NCBI RefSeq assembly: GCF_902498805.1
Contig: NZ_LR701581.1
Location: 62,001 to 126,000 of the forward strand
Length of the DNA: 64,000 bases
Reading direction: 5' to 3'
Source: Imperialibacter sp. EC-SDR9
GTDB taxonomy: Bacteria > Bacteroidota > Bacteroidia > Cytophagales > Cyclobacteriaceae
Shown here: positions 1 through 8,163 of the stretch, one piece after another
Layout of the letters: every line of letters begins with the position of its first letter
Position numbering within the stretch: the stretch's first letter is position 1
Translations under genes and position numbers: made by a program
Notes under the pieces: generated by a model
What the model saw: the letters and a program-made list of their open reading frames with translations, nothing else
The model's database searches: none
What the model was told of the DNA's origin: nothing

Positions 1-461
1 TTGGTATGAACGTTCAAAATCACCGACACATACTTCCCTTCCCTCAGGTCGTTGTAAATGATTAATGAGTCGGGGGAGGTGCCCAGCCAGTGCGCCATAC
101 AGCCCTGCTGAAAATTCCATGCTCGTGTTTTCGCTAAGGCAATGAACTCGTGGGTATCGAGGTCAACGAGCCCGAGGGTAGCAGTGTCCGTCTCGGTAGG
201 TATCTGATACTTGAGGTCAGTTTCCAGCACAGTCACATATTTCTGTGACCTGCTGAAAGAATTGATACCATAGTAGCTGGCAAATAAATGCTCCTTGTCG
301 CCGCCGGTGATTTGGATAGGCTCGCTGACGGTTGGGAAGGAAACGTGAATACCTTTATCCGTTGGCGATTCTCGGTCGGCAGACCGTTCTTTATCGGTTT
401 TGCCACTGCACGATGTGAGAGCGATAGCAACTATGAAAAATAGGAGAGAGGTGTTGTTCAT
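1..461 (-). CDS. Partial secreted lipoprotein, possibly beta-propeller type
   Basis: The reading frame is open from an ATG at 459-461 to the left edge, giving 153 codons with no stop, so only the N-terminal part is present. Residues 1-18 form a lipoprotein signal: Asn-rich start, hydrophobic core, lipobox LTSC with Cys18. The mature part contains the phrase TRAWNFQQGCMAHWLG followed by IIYNDLREGKYVSVI, a pattern that resembles repeat blades of TolB/WD40-like secreted propellers of Bacteroidota; that assignment is from memory of the family and is tentative. It reads leftwards, away from the repeat array at 602-874. The lipobox and long open frame make the coding call solid; the function is not established. 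Confidence 0.7.
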   Translation of the reverse strand, partial: MNNTSLLFFIVAIALTSCSGKTDKERSADRESPTDKGIHVSFPTVSEPIQITGGDKEHLFASYYGINSFSRSQKYVTVLETDLKYQIPTETDTATLGLVDLDTHEFIALAKTRAWNFQQGCMAHWLGTSPDSLIIYNDLREGKYVSVILNVHT

Positions 462-601
462 TGCTGTTTTTAATAAATGTGCTGCAAGTCAGCGTATAAG
501 CTAGTGGTTTTTGGAGAGAAAACCCACGGACAAAACCAGGTCAGTCCCCGACAGACCGTTTCCGGTATACTATTGCTGCCCTGTTACCGGGCGATGGGGG
601 T

Positions 602-874
602 ACTTCCGAAGTACCCCTACCCACTTCAGAGGTGGGTACCCCCACTTCCGATATGGGCGTTCGGACTAAAAAGCACCGACGCCGGAGCTCCGGACACCGA
701 CAATGGAACAAAAAGGTGCGAAGCCGGAGAAAAAAGATGCGATGAGGGAGCAAATAACTTCGAACTCCTGGCAAAAAGATGCGAGGTCGCACCTTTTATA
801 TGCGATGCCGGATCTCGGAGCACCAAATTTGGAGTAAAAAGCACCGACGGCGAGGTTCGGAGCTCCGGGAGCGG
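602..874. repeat. Heptanucleotide-period array (39 x 7 bp, also 21-bp periodic)
   Basis: Most of this gene-free stretch (462-1070) can be cut into 7-mers in constant phase, such as ACTTCCG (602, 644), CGTTCGG (658), AGCACCG (672) and AGCTCCG (861). A-rich 21-mers starting AAAAAG recur at 668, 710, 731, 773 and 836, with spacings 42, 21, 42 and 63, all multiples of 21. Because 7 and 21 keep phase, every frame gives a heptad-repeat pseudo-protein on both strands; these are not credible genes. The left end contains the palindrome GGTACTTCCGAAGTACC (599-615). The rest of 462-1070 shows nothing recognisable. Confidence 0.8.
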
Positions 875-1070
875 TGTTATGAGGAGGTTTTATTTGCGGC
901 AAGGGAAAATTTCGAGCCACCTTTGGCTACACAGTCTGCAAGGAGTTTGAAGGCGACATGATGGAGAATAGGTTCAGGAATTAGGGGTGCAGTGGTTCGA
1001 GACGTAGTCTTGTGCCAGCATTTTGGGGTATTGAAGCCTAGTTGCTGGGCTAGAGGAATAGTAGCCTTTA

Positions 1071-1853
1071 CTACCCTTCATAAAAGCTTACTGTGCCTTT
1101 TTCATAATCAATTTCTGATAAGTATTCTTTAACATTAATATATAATGGGTCATTTCTTAGGATAAGGGAAATCGAATCGATGTCGTCAGAATTTATATTG
1201 GCTCCATATATAATTCCTTTTAATGCAGAATGATAGATTGTAAATGTACGGCCTTTAAAATTACTTTTATTCTCGAGTTTGGCCAGGAATCGAATCTCCT
1301 TTTCGTATTTCCATTTGGAATCTTTGGAAATTAGAACAGGGTCACTGGATTTGAATAATACTTCGCCTTTGTCTTCAAACAGTTCTAGTATAGGCCTCTT
1401 TTTGTAGTTAACTGGACAGTATTCAAACTTTAAAAAAGAATCTTTCAAGCAACTCAAAAGCTCTTCCTTATCGTAAATTAAGCATATTCCCTTGTGTTTA
1501 TCGGCATAGTGCGACCACATAAGTGGCTCATTTGGGGTACTTGAAAAACAAGAGATGCCATATTGATTACGTTGTATATGATACCAGTTATCGACGAAAA
1601 ATTTTATAAATCCTTGTGTATCAATTTCTTGTTTTGGATTCCAGTAATATTGATCAAGTTGATTTGATTTAATAAAATGGTTCAAAGCCTCTTTGCTTGG
1701 TTTGAAATCTGTGTTCTTAATTTTTATAAGACCTTCCAGCAGGTCATTCATATTTTCAGGAGGGCCAAACCAGAGTTGACTTAGTAATAAGTTTTTGAAG
1801 GTAAATGCGTTTATGGGAGCAAATTTGAATATGTGACTTTCTTCAATTTTCAC
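1071..1853 (-). CDS. DUF2971 domain protein
   Basis: This 260-residue protein matches the DUF2971 pattern as I know it: an N-terminal phrase ending in MNDLLEG (about residue 36), a central CFSSTPNEPLMWSHYADKHKG block (about residues 131-150) and a later WKYEKEIRFLAK segment (about 185-195). The biochemical role of the family is not known to me. The start is GTG at 1853: an in-frame stop lies at 1881-1883, no ATG occurs between, and the next internal Met would cut off conserved sequence. The gene is visibly richer in A/T than its neighbours and is flanked by the repeat array and a 258-bp AT-rich spacer without genes, which fits recent acquisition, though this is inference. Confidence 0.75.
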   Translation of the reverse strand: MKIEESHIFKFAPINAFTFKNLLLSQLWFGPPENMNDLLEGLIKIKNTDFKPSKEALNHFIKSNQLDQYYWNPKQEIDTQGFIKFFVDNWYHIQRNQYGISCFSSTPNEPLMWSHYADKHKGICLIYDKEELLSCLKDSFLKFEYCPVNYKKRPILELFEDKGEVLFKSSDPVLISKDSKWKYEKEIRFLAKLENKSNFKGRTFTIYHSALKGIIYGANINSDDIDSISLILRNDPLYINVKEYLSEIDYEKGTVSFYEG

Positions 1854-2063
1854 TGTCCGGTTTTTAAGTAAGAGGTCAGTTCAGTCGAAGATACATATTT
1901 ACACTAAAATTTTACTTGAGGTATTTATTATGATGGTAATAATAAGCCAATAAAGGGCTTTCTTTTAAATTAAACTCCCTTATAAATTACGGACGTAATC
2001 TGTCTTTTCCTGAGCTATCGATGTCTTATCGTCCGCATGGAGGAGGCATGTGACACTTGGGGG

Positions 2064-2088
2064 CTGGTCTGCCCACCGGGCAGACCAG
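2064..2088. repeat. Perfect 11-bp hairpin downstream of the SDR gene
   Basis: CTGGTCTGCCC (2064-2074) pairs perfectly with GGGCAGACCAG (2078-2088) around an ACC loop. It lies 23 bases past the stop of the leftward SDR gene, so it could end or protect that transcript, although no T-run follows. Its sequence is a variant of the palindromes at 10997, 20977 and 21043. Confidence 0.6.
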
Positions 2089-2111
2089 GGGTAGGAAATG
2101 CCAAAGTCAAA

Positions 2112-2852
2112 TTACTTCAACCCATTGATCTTCCTAAATGCAAATACCGGGGCCAACCTCGACAGCAGATACAGCAGTTTTACCTTGCCAATTTTGATTT
2201 CTTTCTGCCCCTTTTCAAGTTTCTTTATCATTTCAGTTACCGCTTCTGTAGGGGAAATGACTATTTTGGGTGGATGGCCATTGTGCCAGGGAGTGTCTAC
2301 TACCGTCATCATCACTTCTGCCACACCGATGTCGTTACGCTTTAGCTGCTCTCTCAATACCTGAGAAAAGGAGTGGAGGCCTGCTTTGGTGGCGTTGTAT
2401 ATGGGGTAGTCCACCCGTGGGGTAAAGGCCAAACCAGTGGTGATATTGATGATGGTCGATCCGGAATGCTGTTCGATGATCGGCAAGAACATTTTGCTCA
2501 AAGCGATAGGGGCAAGCAGGTTAGTGCTAATTTCCAGTGCTGCTTTTTCAACCATACTTTCATCTTCGTAAAAGCTGGTGTTATGAACAATAGCGGCATT
2601 GTTGACGAGCACATTGCAATCGGAGTGATTTTGCTTTACCCAATTGACCAGCGAAGTGCGTCCTTCGATGGCCGATATGTCGCAGACAAATGTGTTGAGT
2701 GCTGGCTCAAGGTTTTTTGCTTTTTCCAGTCGGTCGGCGGATCTTCCGCAAATAAGCACTTTGTTGCCTTTTCTAACTAGCTGCAGCGCTAGCTCAAGTC
2801 CTATTCCAGAGCTACCACCCGTAATCAGCACTGTGTTGTTGATCAGTTCCAT
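2112..2852 (-). CDS. SDR oxidoreductase, DltE-like
   Basis: Classical short-chain dehydrogenase/reductase of 246 residues. The Rossmann motif TGGSSGIG is near residues 10-17, NNAA near the middle and the catalytic YxxxK as YNATK. The C-terminal phrase IGKVKLLYLLSRLAPVFAFRKIN is typical of the DltE-like subgroup common in Bacteroidota; the substrate is unknown. I take the ATG at 2852 because homologues begin at MELINNTVLITGG; the open frame continues upstream to 2894 but adds an unlikely MCRRVPFALLKKVK stretch. It lies 50 bp downstream of the Crp-family gene on the same strand, so the two, and the OmdA-like gene before them, probably form one operon. Confidence 0.88.
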   Translation of the reverse strand: MELINNTVLITGGSSGIGLELALQLVRKGNKVLICGRSADRLEKAKNLEPALNTFVCDISAIEGRTSLVNWVKQNHSDCNVLVNNAAIVHNTSFYEDESMVEKAALEISTNLLAPIALSKMFLPIIEQHSGSTIINITTGLAFTPRVDYPIYNATKAGLHSFSQVLREQLKRNDIGVAEVMMTVVDTPWHNGHPPKIVISPTEAVTEMIKKLEKGQKEIKIGKVKLLYLLSRLAPVFAFRKINGLK

Positions 2853-2902
2853 CTTTACTTTTTTTAACAAAGCAAATGGAACACGGCGGCACATGCATTA
2901 AC

Positions 2903-3502
2903 CTATGTTAACACGCCCATTTTTCTTCTTACCCTGCTTAGCGCCACATTGGTAATGCCGAGATAGGAGGCGATAACATGCTGCCTGACTCTCTTTTCCA
3001 GCCCGGGGTATCTTTTCAGGAACAACTGGTATCGTTCTTCAGCATCAAAAAGCAAAAACTCTCTTTCTCGGGTTTCCTTCTTCGTAAAGGCTTCCTCCAG
3101 CACGGTGATCAGAAACTGGTTCCAGCCTGGGTGTCCGGTTCGAAGTGTCTCCCATTTGCCATAGTCAAAAACAAGCACTTCTGAATTTTCAAGTGCTTCG
3201 ATGCTGAAATGGGAAGGTGTGCCAGCTATTGTCGCACTGTAAGAGCTTAGAAAGCTGCCTTCAGAAAAGAACCCCTTGGTAAACTCATTGCCCCCCTCTT
3301 GAAGGTAGTAGTAGCGAAACAAGCCAGATACTACAATGCCGAATTTAGTGGGGATGTCACCAGCTGCGACAAATAAACTTCCCTTCTTTAGCTCCACGCT
3401 ATGGCATAAACCGAAAAGCTTGTCGAGCTCCTCTTCTGGAACGGGTGCTATCCTGGAAATCACTTTATATAAGACGTCTTTCGGGAGCATATGCTTTCTC
3501 AC
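2903..3502 (-). CDS. Crp/Fnr-family transcriptional regulator
   Basis: The protein has an N-terminal cyclic-nucleotide-binding beta-roll (about residues 15-125, with KKGSLFVAAGD and FGIVVSGLFRYYY) and a C-terminal winged helix containing RVRQHVIASYLGITNVALSR, the DNA-recognition helix-turn-helix. The ligand cannot be inferred; many Bacteroidota members of this type lack cAMP-binding residues. The start is either GTG at 3502, which overlaps the upstream gene's TGA in a GTGA arrangement (3499-3502), or ATG at 3490 four codons later. The overlap favours translational coupling with the OmdA-like gene. The SDR gene follows in the same direction, a plausible target or co-regulated partner. Confidence 0.87.
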   Translation of the reverse strand: MRKHMLPKDVLYKVISRIAPVPEEELDKLFGLCHSVELKKGSLFVAAGDIPTKFGIVVSGLFRYYYLQEGGNEFTKGFFSEGSFLSSYSATIAGTPSHFSIEALENSEVLVFDYGKWETLRTGHPGWNQFLITVLEEAFTKKETREREFLLFDAEERYQLFLKRYPGLEKRVRQHVIASYLGITNVALSRVRRKMGVLT

Positions 3503-3984
3503 TTATCCACCAACTTCTTCCCCACCGATAGCTTTTCAATAAAAGCCACCAACCTGCTTTGTCGGGTTTCCTCCCGTTTTGCGGATTCTATCCAGCGGAT
3601 ATACTCTTTCTTGTCGGTGTAGGAAAGTTTTTCGTAGAAGGCGGCGGCCTTAGGGTTGTCTGTCAGCAGCTGGGCAGCGTCGGCTGGTACTTCTACTACC
3701 CGGGGAGCGGTGTCTTCCTGTAGCTCGATGGATACTTTGTCGCCGAATGACTTACCGAGGTCGTTGCGCACAGCTTTGGTAAGGCCCAGCATATGGAAGC
3801 CAAGGCCCATATTGGCAAGGCTCCCCCGATAGGTCACTTTGCCGTCGAATACCGCCACAATTTTTACCTGTCCCTTTTTGCCAAACACCTCTTCGGTGCT
3901 GTATGGAAATTCAACATAGGCTGCATCTATGTCTCCATGCTTTTGGATAACGGCGTCGAAAGTGAATTTTTGTGGTTTAGCCAT
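3499..3984 (-). CDS. DUF1905 / YdeI-OmdA-like protein
   Basis: 161-residue two-part protein. Residues 1-95 form the DUF1905 beta-barrel (FTFDAVIQKHGDIDAAYVEFP, then MGLGFHMLGLTKAVRNDLGK). Residues 100-161 match the bacteriocin-protection YdeI/OmdA helical domain, with AAFYEKLSYTDKKEYIRWIE and ETRQSRLVAFIEKL. The molecular role is not settled; the name comes from a link to bacteriocin or outer-membrane stress in enterobacteria. It is the first gene of the apparent OmdA-Crp-SDR operon, its stop overlapping the next start by four bases, and its ATG lies 9 bp from the stop of the sugar isomerase-like gene further upstream. Confidence 0.85.
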   Translation of the reverse strand: MAKPQKFTFDAVIQKHGDIDAAYVEFPYSTEEVFGKKGQVKIVAVFDGKVTYRGSLANMGLGFHMLGLTKAVRNDLGKSFGDKVSIELQEDTAPRVVEVPADAAQLLTDNPKAAAFYEKLSYTDKKEYIRWIESAKREETRQSRLVAFIEKLSVGKKLVDK

Positions 3985-3993
3985 AGTAGTAGA

Positions 3994-4989
3994 TTAAATA
4001 TTGTTTTTCACAAAGGCCAGGTCTTTCTTCATCGCTGCCAGCATTTGGGCTTCGGTGATGTTGGCCTTACGGTTGCCATGCTCGGCGCCTCCCAGGTCGT
4101 ATTCCTGGTGTATGGTGATGGGCAACACCGGCGACAAGGTTGCCACTTTGTCTTTGTAAGCTTTGAAATCCACCATGCCTTCACCAAGCGGTACATTGGT
4201 TACACTCCATTTGCCATTGTTTTTACTCCAGTAAAAATCCTTCATCACAATCGTGTTGATGAACGGTTTGATTTGATCGAAACCGAGCGGCCACGAGTTG
4301 GCACCTTCAACTACCGCATGGCGGATATCGTACTGGCTGCCTACCCAGGGTGAGTTCACCTGGCGAAGCACCTGCACCAGGTCCCAAACCGGCGAACCAA
4401 AGCCTGTGCCAGCGTGGTTTTGGTAGCCTGCTTTGATATTGTTGGCTTTGTTCAGTTTGGCTAAATCCCTCATTCGCTTAGCAAATGCCTTTAGGTTGTC
4501 GTCGATGCTTTTCTGCTTGTCATATTTGTACCAGTCCATCCGGTAAAAACCAATGCCCAGCTGGCCCGCTGTTGTGAGAATGTCTTTGGTGTAAGGCTCA
4601 TCGGCACCACCAATGCTCGTGGTCATCATCACGATTTCCTTGCCCACCTTTTTCATCGCTTCGGCTATTTTTGGCAAGTCGTCCTTTACCCGCTCGGGCT
4701 CTACATGCCCACCAGGCCTAACAGTCAGATCGAGTCCGTCAATGCCGCTTTCCGCCACCATATCCGCCATTTGATTCAGCTCCGTCCACTGCAAGACTTT
4801 GGAGAAGACAGCGACTTTGTGTCGCCCAACAGTTTTACTGTCGGTAGTGAAACTTAAAGAGCGTGACTCATCAGCTGAAGGCTTTGCATGGAGGAATTGA
4901 TATCCTGCTAGTGGTAGTGCCAGTCCCGTAAGACCAGCCTTTTGAAGGAAGGAACGACGAGACGTGCTGGGCGAATAGCTTTTGTTCAT
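3994..4989 (-). CDS. Exported sugar phosphate isomerase/epimerase-like TIM barrel
   Basis: The protein has a twin-arginine-type signal (TSRRSFLQKAGLTGLALPLAG) followed by a xylose-isomerase-like TIM barrel: VLQWTELNQMADMVAESG, GIDGLDLTVRPGGHVEP, the GYQNHAG segment and QYDIRHAVVEG, which carry the usual metal-binding acidic and His residues of this superfamily. I chose ATG at 4989, which places the twin arginines about ten residues in; the open frame runs up to 5064 without a better start. Substrate unknown; exported members are common in Bacteroidota sugar metabolism. It reads into the OmdA-like gene 9 bp away. Confidence 0.85.
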   Translation of the reverse strand: MNKSYSPSTSRRSFLQKAGLTGLALPLAGYQFLHAKPSADESRSLSFTTDSKTVGRHKVAVFSKVLQWTELNQMADMVAESGIDGLDLTVRPGGHVEPERVKDDLPKIAEAMKKVGKEIVMMTTSIGGADEPYTKDILTTAGQLGIGFYRMDWYKYDKQKSIDDNLKAFAKRMRDLAKLNKANNIKAGYQNHAGTGFGSPVWDLVQVLRQVNSPWVGSQYDIRHAVVEGANSWPLGFDQIKPFINTIVMKDFYWSKNNGKWSVTNVPLGEGMVDFKAYKDKVATLSPVLPITIHQEYDLGGAEHGNRKANITEAQMLAAMKKDLAFVKNNI

Positions 4990-5106
4990 TTCAGAAGAAG
5001 CGGATTTGTGTACGACCAATTTCGGATTTTTTGTGTTAAAATCGCTACCGGTCAAAACAAACAATCACCATCTTGACTTGTACATTGCTGGTAAGTAATA
5101 AACCTC

Positions 5107-5541
5107 ATGTCATCATTTTCACTTCGATTAGAGCTTTTGCTTTCCGCCTTGCGCAGAAAGAGGGGGAAGGTATTCCACAACCGTAGAGGAGCAATTAACG
5201 GATATGATCCTGTCGCTTATTTTTTGGAACAAAAGAGCCTTGCAGGTAAAAAGGAAATTAGCTGTTCTTGGAATAGGGCAATATGGTATTTCAGCAGTAT
5301 GGAGAACAAAGAGAGGTTTGTTGCCGAACCGGAAAAGTATGCACCACAGTTTGGTGGCTATTGTGCTTATGGTGTGAACAATGGCTATAAGATCCATTCT
5401 GACCCCAACTGCTGGACGATTTTTGAAGGGAAGTTGTATTTGAACTACAACGCACGGGTGCAACAAGTGTGGAGAGCCGGTCCGGAAACGTATATTGAGG
5501 TAGCTGCCGAAAATTGGGAAAGGTTGAAGGATCGGTGGTAA
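5107..5541 (+). CDS. YHS domain protein
   Basis: A 144-residue protein with a single YHS domain: GYDPVAYF (about residues 32-39), the FSSMENKERFVAEPEKYAPQ helix region, then FGGYCAYGV and KLYLNYNARVQQVW. Stand-alone YHS proteins of this type occur widely in Bacteroidota and may bind metal, but no reaction is established. The N-terminus is basic rather than a clear signal peptide. The next gene is convergent and its stop lies one base from this stop, with no terminator between them. Confidence 0.82.
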   Translation: MSSFSLRLELLLSALRRKRGKVFHNRRGAINGYDPVAYFLEQKSLAGKKEISCSWNRAIWYFSSMENKERFVAEPEKYAPQFGGYCAYGVNNGYKIHSDPNCWTIFEGKLYLNYNARVQQVWRAGPETYIEVAAENWERLKDRW

Positions 5542-5542
5542 G

Positions 5543-5995
5543 CTAAGTTGTTCTCGACTTGAAAAAAAGTGGGTATAGCAGTCCGTTGATTGCTCCCAGA
5601 AAGCTGAAAAGCAACACGGCATCCAGCATACTGTACATGAAGAACCTTCTGATGTCTTGGTTAAAATGATTCATATAGACCGCAGCCAGGCTGCAAAAGA
5701 AAAGACAACACAGAGCAAACACTTTGAGGCTTCTGATAATCATTTTACCGGTGAGTGCATCTTTGGCGATGTGGAAGATAAGTACCACTGCGAGCCAAAG
5801 CATGAAGTTGTAAAAGTAAGAGGCGGGAAGGTCGCTGCTTGTAAATCCAAAGGCATCTGGATGCATTGCCATGGGCTGGTGCATTGGCTCCATGATGGTG
5901 TACATTTCGAGCCAGCCGCCGGGATAGTACCGGAGGACATTCAGCACCAGCGTGTAGGCCAGTAATTTCAGCAATAGGATCAATTGAGGACTCAT
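5543..5995 (-). CDS. Small integral membrane protein of unknown function
   Basis: About 150 residues with four likely membrane helices: near residues 4-22, 60-78, 88-108 and 120-140. The loop between the first two is rich in Met and His (MEPMHQPMAMH), which might bind a metal, but that is only a composition remark. I do not recognise a family. Start: ATG at 5995 preferred over an in-frame GTG two codons upstream (6001). The downstream end abuts the convergent YHS gene, one base apart; the 98 bp upstream separates it from the DASS transporter on the same strand. Confidence 0.7.
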   Translation of the reverse strand: MSPQLILLLKLLAYTLVLNVLRYYPGGWLEMYTIMEPMHQPMAMHPDAFGFTSSDLPASYFYNFMLWLAVVLIFHIAKDALTGKMIIRSLKVFALCCLFFCSLAAVYMNHFNQDIRRFFMYSMLDAVLLFSFLGAINGLLYPLFFKSRTT

Positions 5996-6099
5996 CAGCA
6001 CTAAGTTTGCCGCCTAAATTAAGAAAATCAGAAAACATCCCACGTTCAGGCGAGTGGGGACAACACACCTGACAATACACTTACATAAATTGGTATGGG

Positions 6100-7596
6100 T
6101 TATCTAACAAAAGCTGCCGGGAAAGAATTGAAATCGAACCCCCAAATCAGTGGCAGTACATAGTAGGTGTAAATGCTTATCAGCACCGTAGCGAAAATAT
6201 TGAGCCAGACGCCTGCCCTCACCATGTCTTTCATTTGCAGGGTGCCGGAGCCAAACACAATGGCATTTGGAGCTGTGGCCACGGGGAGCATAAAGGCACA
6301 CGAAGAGGCTATGGTCATGGGAACCATGAGCCCGTAGGGGTGCACACCAATGGCCTGCGCCAGTCCTGCCAGAATGGGCAGCATCAGCGTGCAGGTGGCC
6401 ATGTTTTGTGTGAGCTCAGTCAGGTAGTTGACCAGCGCTACTACAATGAGCAGCATCAGCAAGGGATGCACGTTTTCTAATAGCGTAAGCCGCCCGCCAA
6501 TCCAGGCGGTGAGGCCGGTTTCCTGGAAGCTACCAGCCACTGAAAAGGCACCGCCGAATAGCAGGATTACTTCCCAGGGGAGGCGCTTGGCTGTTTGCCA
6601 GTCCATGATCATCTCACCTTTTTTCTCCCGGCCAGGTACCAGAAACAGAACGGTGGCGCCAATCAGGGCAATGCTGGTGTCGTTGATCCCTGGAAAGATG
6701 GGAGCGATCAGGTAAGTCCTGAAAATCCAGGCTATTGCCACAAGAGAGAAAATCGCCATCACCCAGCGCTCCTCGTAGCCCATAGCGCCAAGTTGCCGAA
6801 GTTCGCCATCGATGATTTCTTTGGAGCCTTTTACTTTGATGCTGCTTAGCTTAAAGGCCCTATGGCTGAGATCCCACCAAAGAAAAGCACCCAAAATTAT
6901 CGTAAGCGGCAACGCATAGAAAAACCACAGATCGAAGGGGATTTCAGCGCCATAGAACTGACCAGCTGCTTCCACAAAAATAAGGTTGGTAGGTGTGCCG
7001 ACAATCGTGGCAATACCCCCGATAGAGGCGGCATAGGCGATGGAGATCACCAGTGCTTTGCCGAAATGAGAGGAAGTGGCATCGTCGGGATTGTTGAGCA
7101 GTTTGGTGAGCTGGTCGATGATACTCAGGGCAATGGGGAGCATCATCATGGTGGTGGCGGTATTGGAGATCCACATGGAGAGGAACCCGGTTGCCAGGAT
7201 AAAGCCCAATAGGATCTGTTTTTGGTTGGTACCCGTGCGCTTGATGATATTGAGCGCAATGCGCCGGTGGAGGTTCCACTTTTCCATCGCCAAAGCGATG
7301 ATAAAGCCCGCAATGAACAAGTAAATGATATTATTGGAGTAGTAGCCGGTTATCGAGGAAACCGGCATGGCACCGGTAGCGGAAAAGAGCAAAATGGGCA
7401 GGAGGGAGGTGATGGCGATGGGCACAGCTTCGGTGAGCCACCACAGGGCAATCCAGACCGTGCAGGCCACAACTATCCAGGCTTTGGGCTCTATATCAGC
7501 TGGCCCGCCAATGAGCAGCAGCAAAATGAAAAGGCTCGGTCCCAGGATGATAAATAGGCGCTTGGAGGCCAGCAGGCCTTTCAGGTCAATGTTCAT
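6100..7596 (-). CDS. DASS/SLC13-family sodium-coupled anion transporter
   Basis: The 498-residue polytopic protein has family hallmarks: TEAVPIAITSLLPI near residue 55, the first signature with Ser-Asn-Thr (residues 144-146 in MWISNTATTMMMLPIA), GTPTNLIF near 200 and APNAIVFGSG near the C-terminus. Members move dicarboxylates, sulfate or similar anions with Na+. The second repeat, where many homologues again show Ser-Asn-Thr, reads TQNMA at 396-400 (LTELTQNMATCTLMLPI), a deviation at a position that normally helps bind Na+ and substrate. No neighbouring gene indicates the substrate. It is divergent from the MATE gene across a 567-bp spacer that contains two heptanucleotide arrays. Confidence 0.92.
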   Translation of the reverse strand: MNIDLKGLLASKRLFIILGPSLFILLLLIGGPADIEPKAWIVVACTVWIALWWLTEAVPIAITSLLPILLFSATGAMPVSSITGYYSNNIIYLFIAGFIIALAMEKWNLHRRIALNIIKRTGTNQKQILLGFILATGFLSMWISNTATTMMMLPIALSIIDQLTKLLNNPDDATSSHFGKALVISIAYAASIGGIATIVGTPTNLIFVEAAGQFYGAEIPFDLWFFYALPLTIILGAFLWWDLSHRAFKLSSIKVKGSKEIIDGELRQLGAMGYEERWVMAIFSLVAIAWIFRTYLIAPIFPGINDTSIALIGATVLFLVPGREKKGEMIMDWQTAKRLPWEVILLFGGAFSVAGSFQETGLTAWIGGRLTLLENVHPLLMLLIVVALVNYLTELTQNMATCTLMLPILAGLAQAIGVHPYGLMVPMTIASSCAFMLPVATAPNAIVFGSGTLQMKDMVRAGVWLNIFATVLISIYTYYVLPLIWGFDFNSFPAAFVR

Positions 7597-7623
7597 GCGT
7601 GAAAAGATAGGAAGGGCAGGGGA

Positions 7624-7686
7624 GAAAGGAAAGAGGATTTGGGAGGATAGAAGGAGGAAGACCGTAGACCGGAGTCGGGAGATGAT
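7624..7686. repeat. Heptanucleotide array, purine-rich on + strand
   Basis: Nine consecutive 7-mers in phase, including AGGAGGA, AGACCGT, AGACCGG, AGTCGGG and AGATGAT. It starts 27 bp upstream of the DASS transporter ATG. Its orientation is opposite to the array at 7906-7968 in the same spacer. The remainder of 7687-7905 shows nothing recognisable. Confidence 0.65.
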
Positions 7687-7905
7687 GTGGGAAGCGAACT
7701 GGTTTTTGTGTGGCTACTGGCCATATGCCTGATAGCAATGAAGACTCGACACCAGCTATATCGCAGCAAAGTGGAGATATCTTATGCGAAGAGCAAGTCT
7801 GGATTCATTAGGTTAGCTTAGCTGAACATAAATCTTTTGCTCGAAGGAGACTGTGGTGAATCTAATCTTGACGTCTGACGGCCCCACTGCAAGTAGCCTG
7901 CCTGC

Positions 7906-7968
7906 CTTACCGACGCCCGCTTCGGTCTCCCGTCTCCGGTCTTCCGACCCCTTCACTCCTCCCTTTCT
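7906..7968. repeat. Heptanucleotide array, pyrimidine-rich on + strand
   Basis: Nine phased 7-mers: CTTACCG, ACGCCCG, CTTCGGT, CTCCCGT, CTCCGGT, CTTCCGA and three more degenerate units. The unit is close to that of the 50834-50987 array and is the reverse complement type of the 7624-7686 array. Downstream, 7969-8163 holds only a 20-codon ATG frame (8027-8089) and a T-rich tract before the MATE start; no firm promoter was identified. Confidence 0.65.
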
Positions 7969-8163
7969 CACTTTTCACAACTTTCTGTTTTACGTTTCAA
8001 AAAACTTCCCTAACATTGTACCCATTATGAAACTCGTCAAGGACATTGTGACCACCCGTCTCAGGGATATTGACCCCACAAAGGCTTAAACAGCCCCTGG
8101 GACAGACCTCTATCGGTCACTATTTTTCCTTTTTCACATTTTTTTTTCAATTCTTGACAAGTA

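Noticed and set aside
477-961. Overlapping frames on both strands across the 7-bp array that look like repeat proteins
   Set aside because: The 7-bp and 21-bp periodicity explains the repeated residues in every frame; no signal, domain or start is convincing.
2112-2894. Longer version of the SDR gene beginning at 2894
   Set aside because: The first 14 codons are not conserved in type and the ATG at 2852 gives the normal SDR start.
8027-8089. 20-codon ATG frame upstream of the MATE gene (KLVKDIVTTRLRDIDPTK)
   Set aside because: Too short, no family recognised; could be a leader peptide but nothing supports it.
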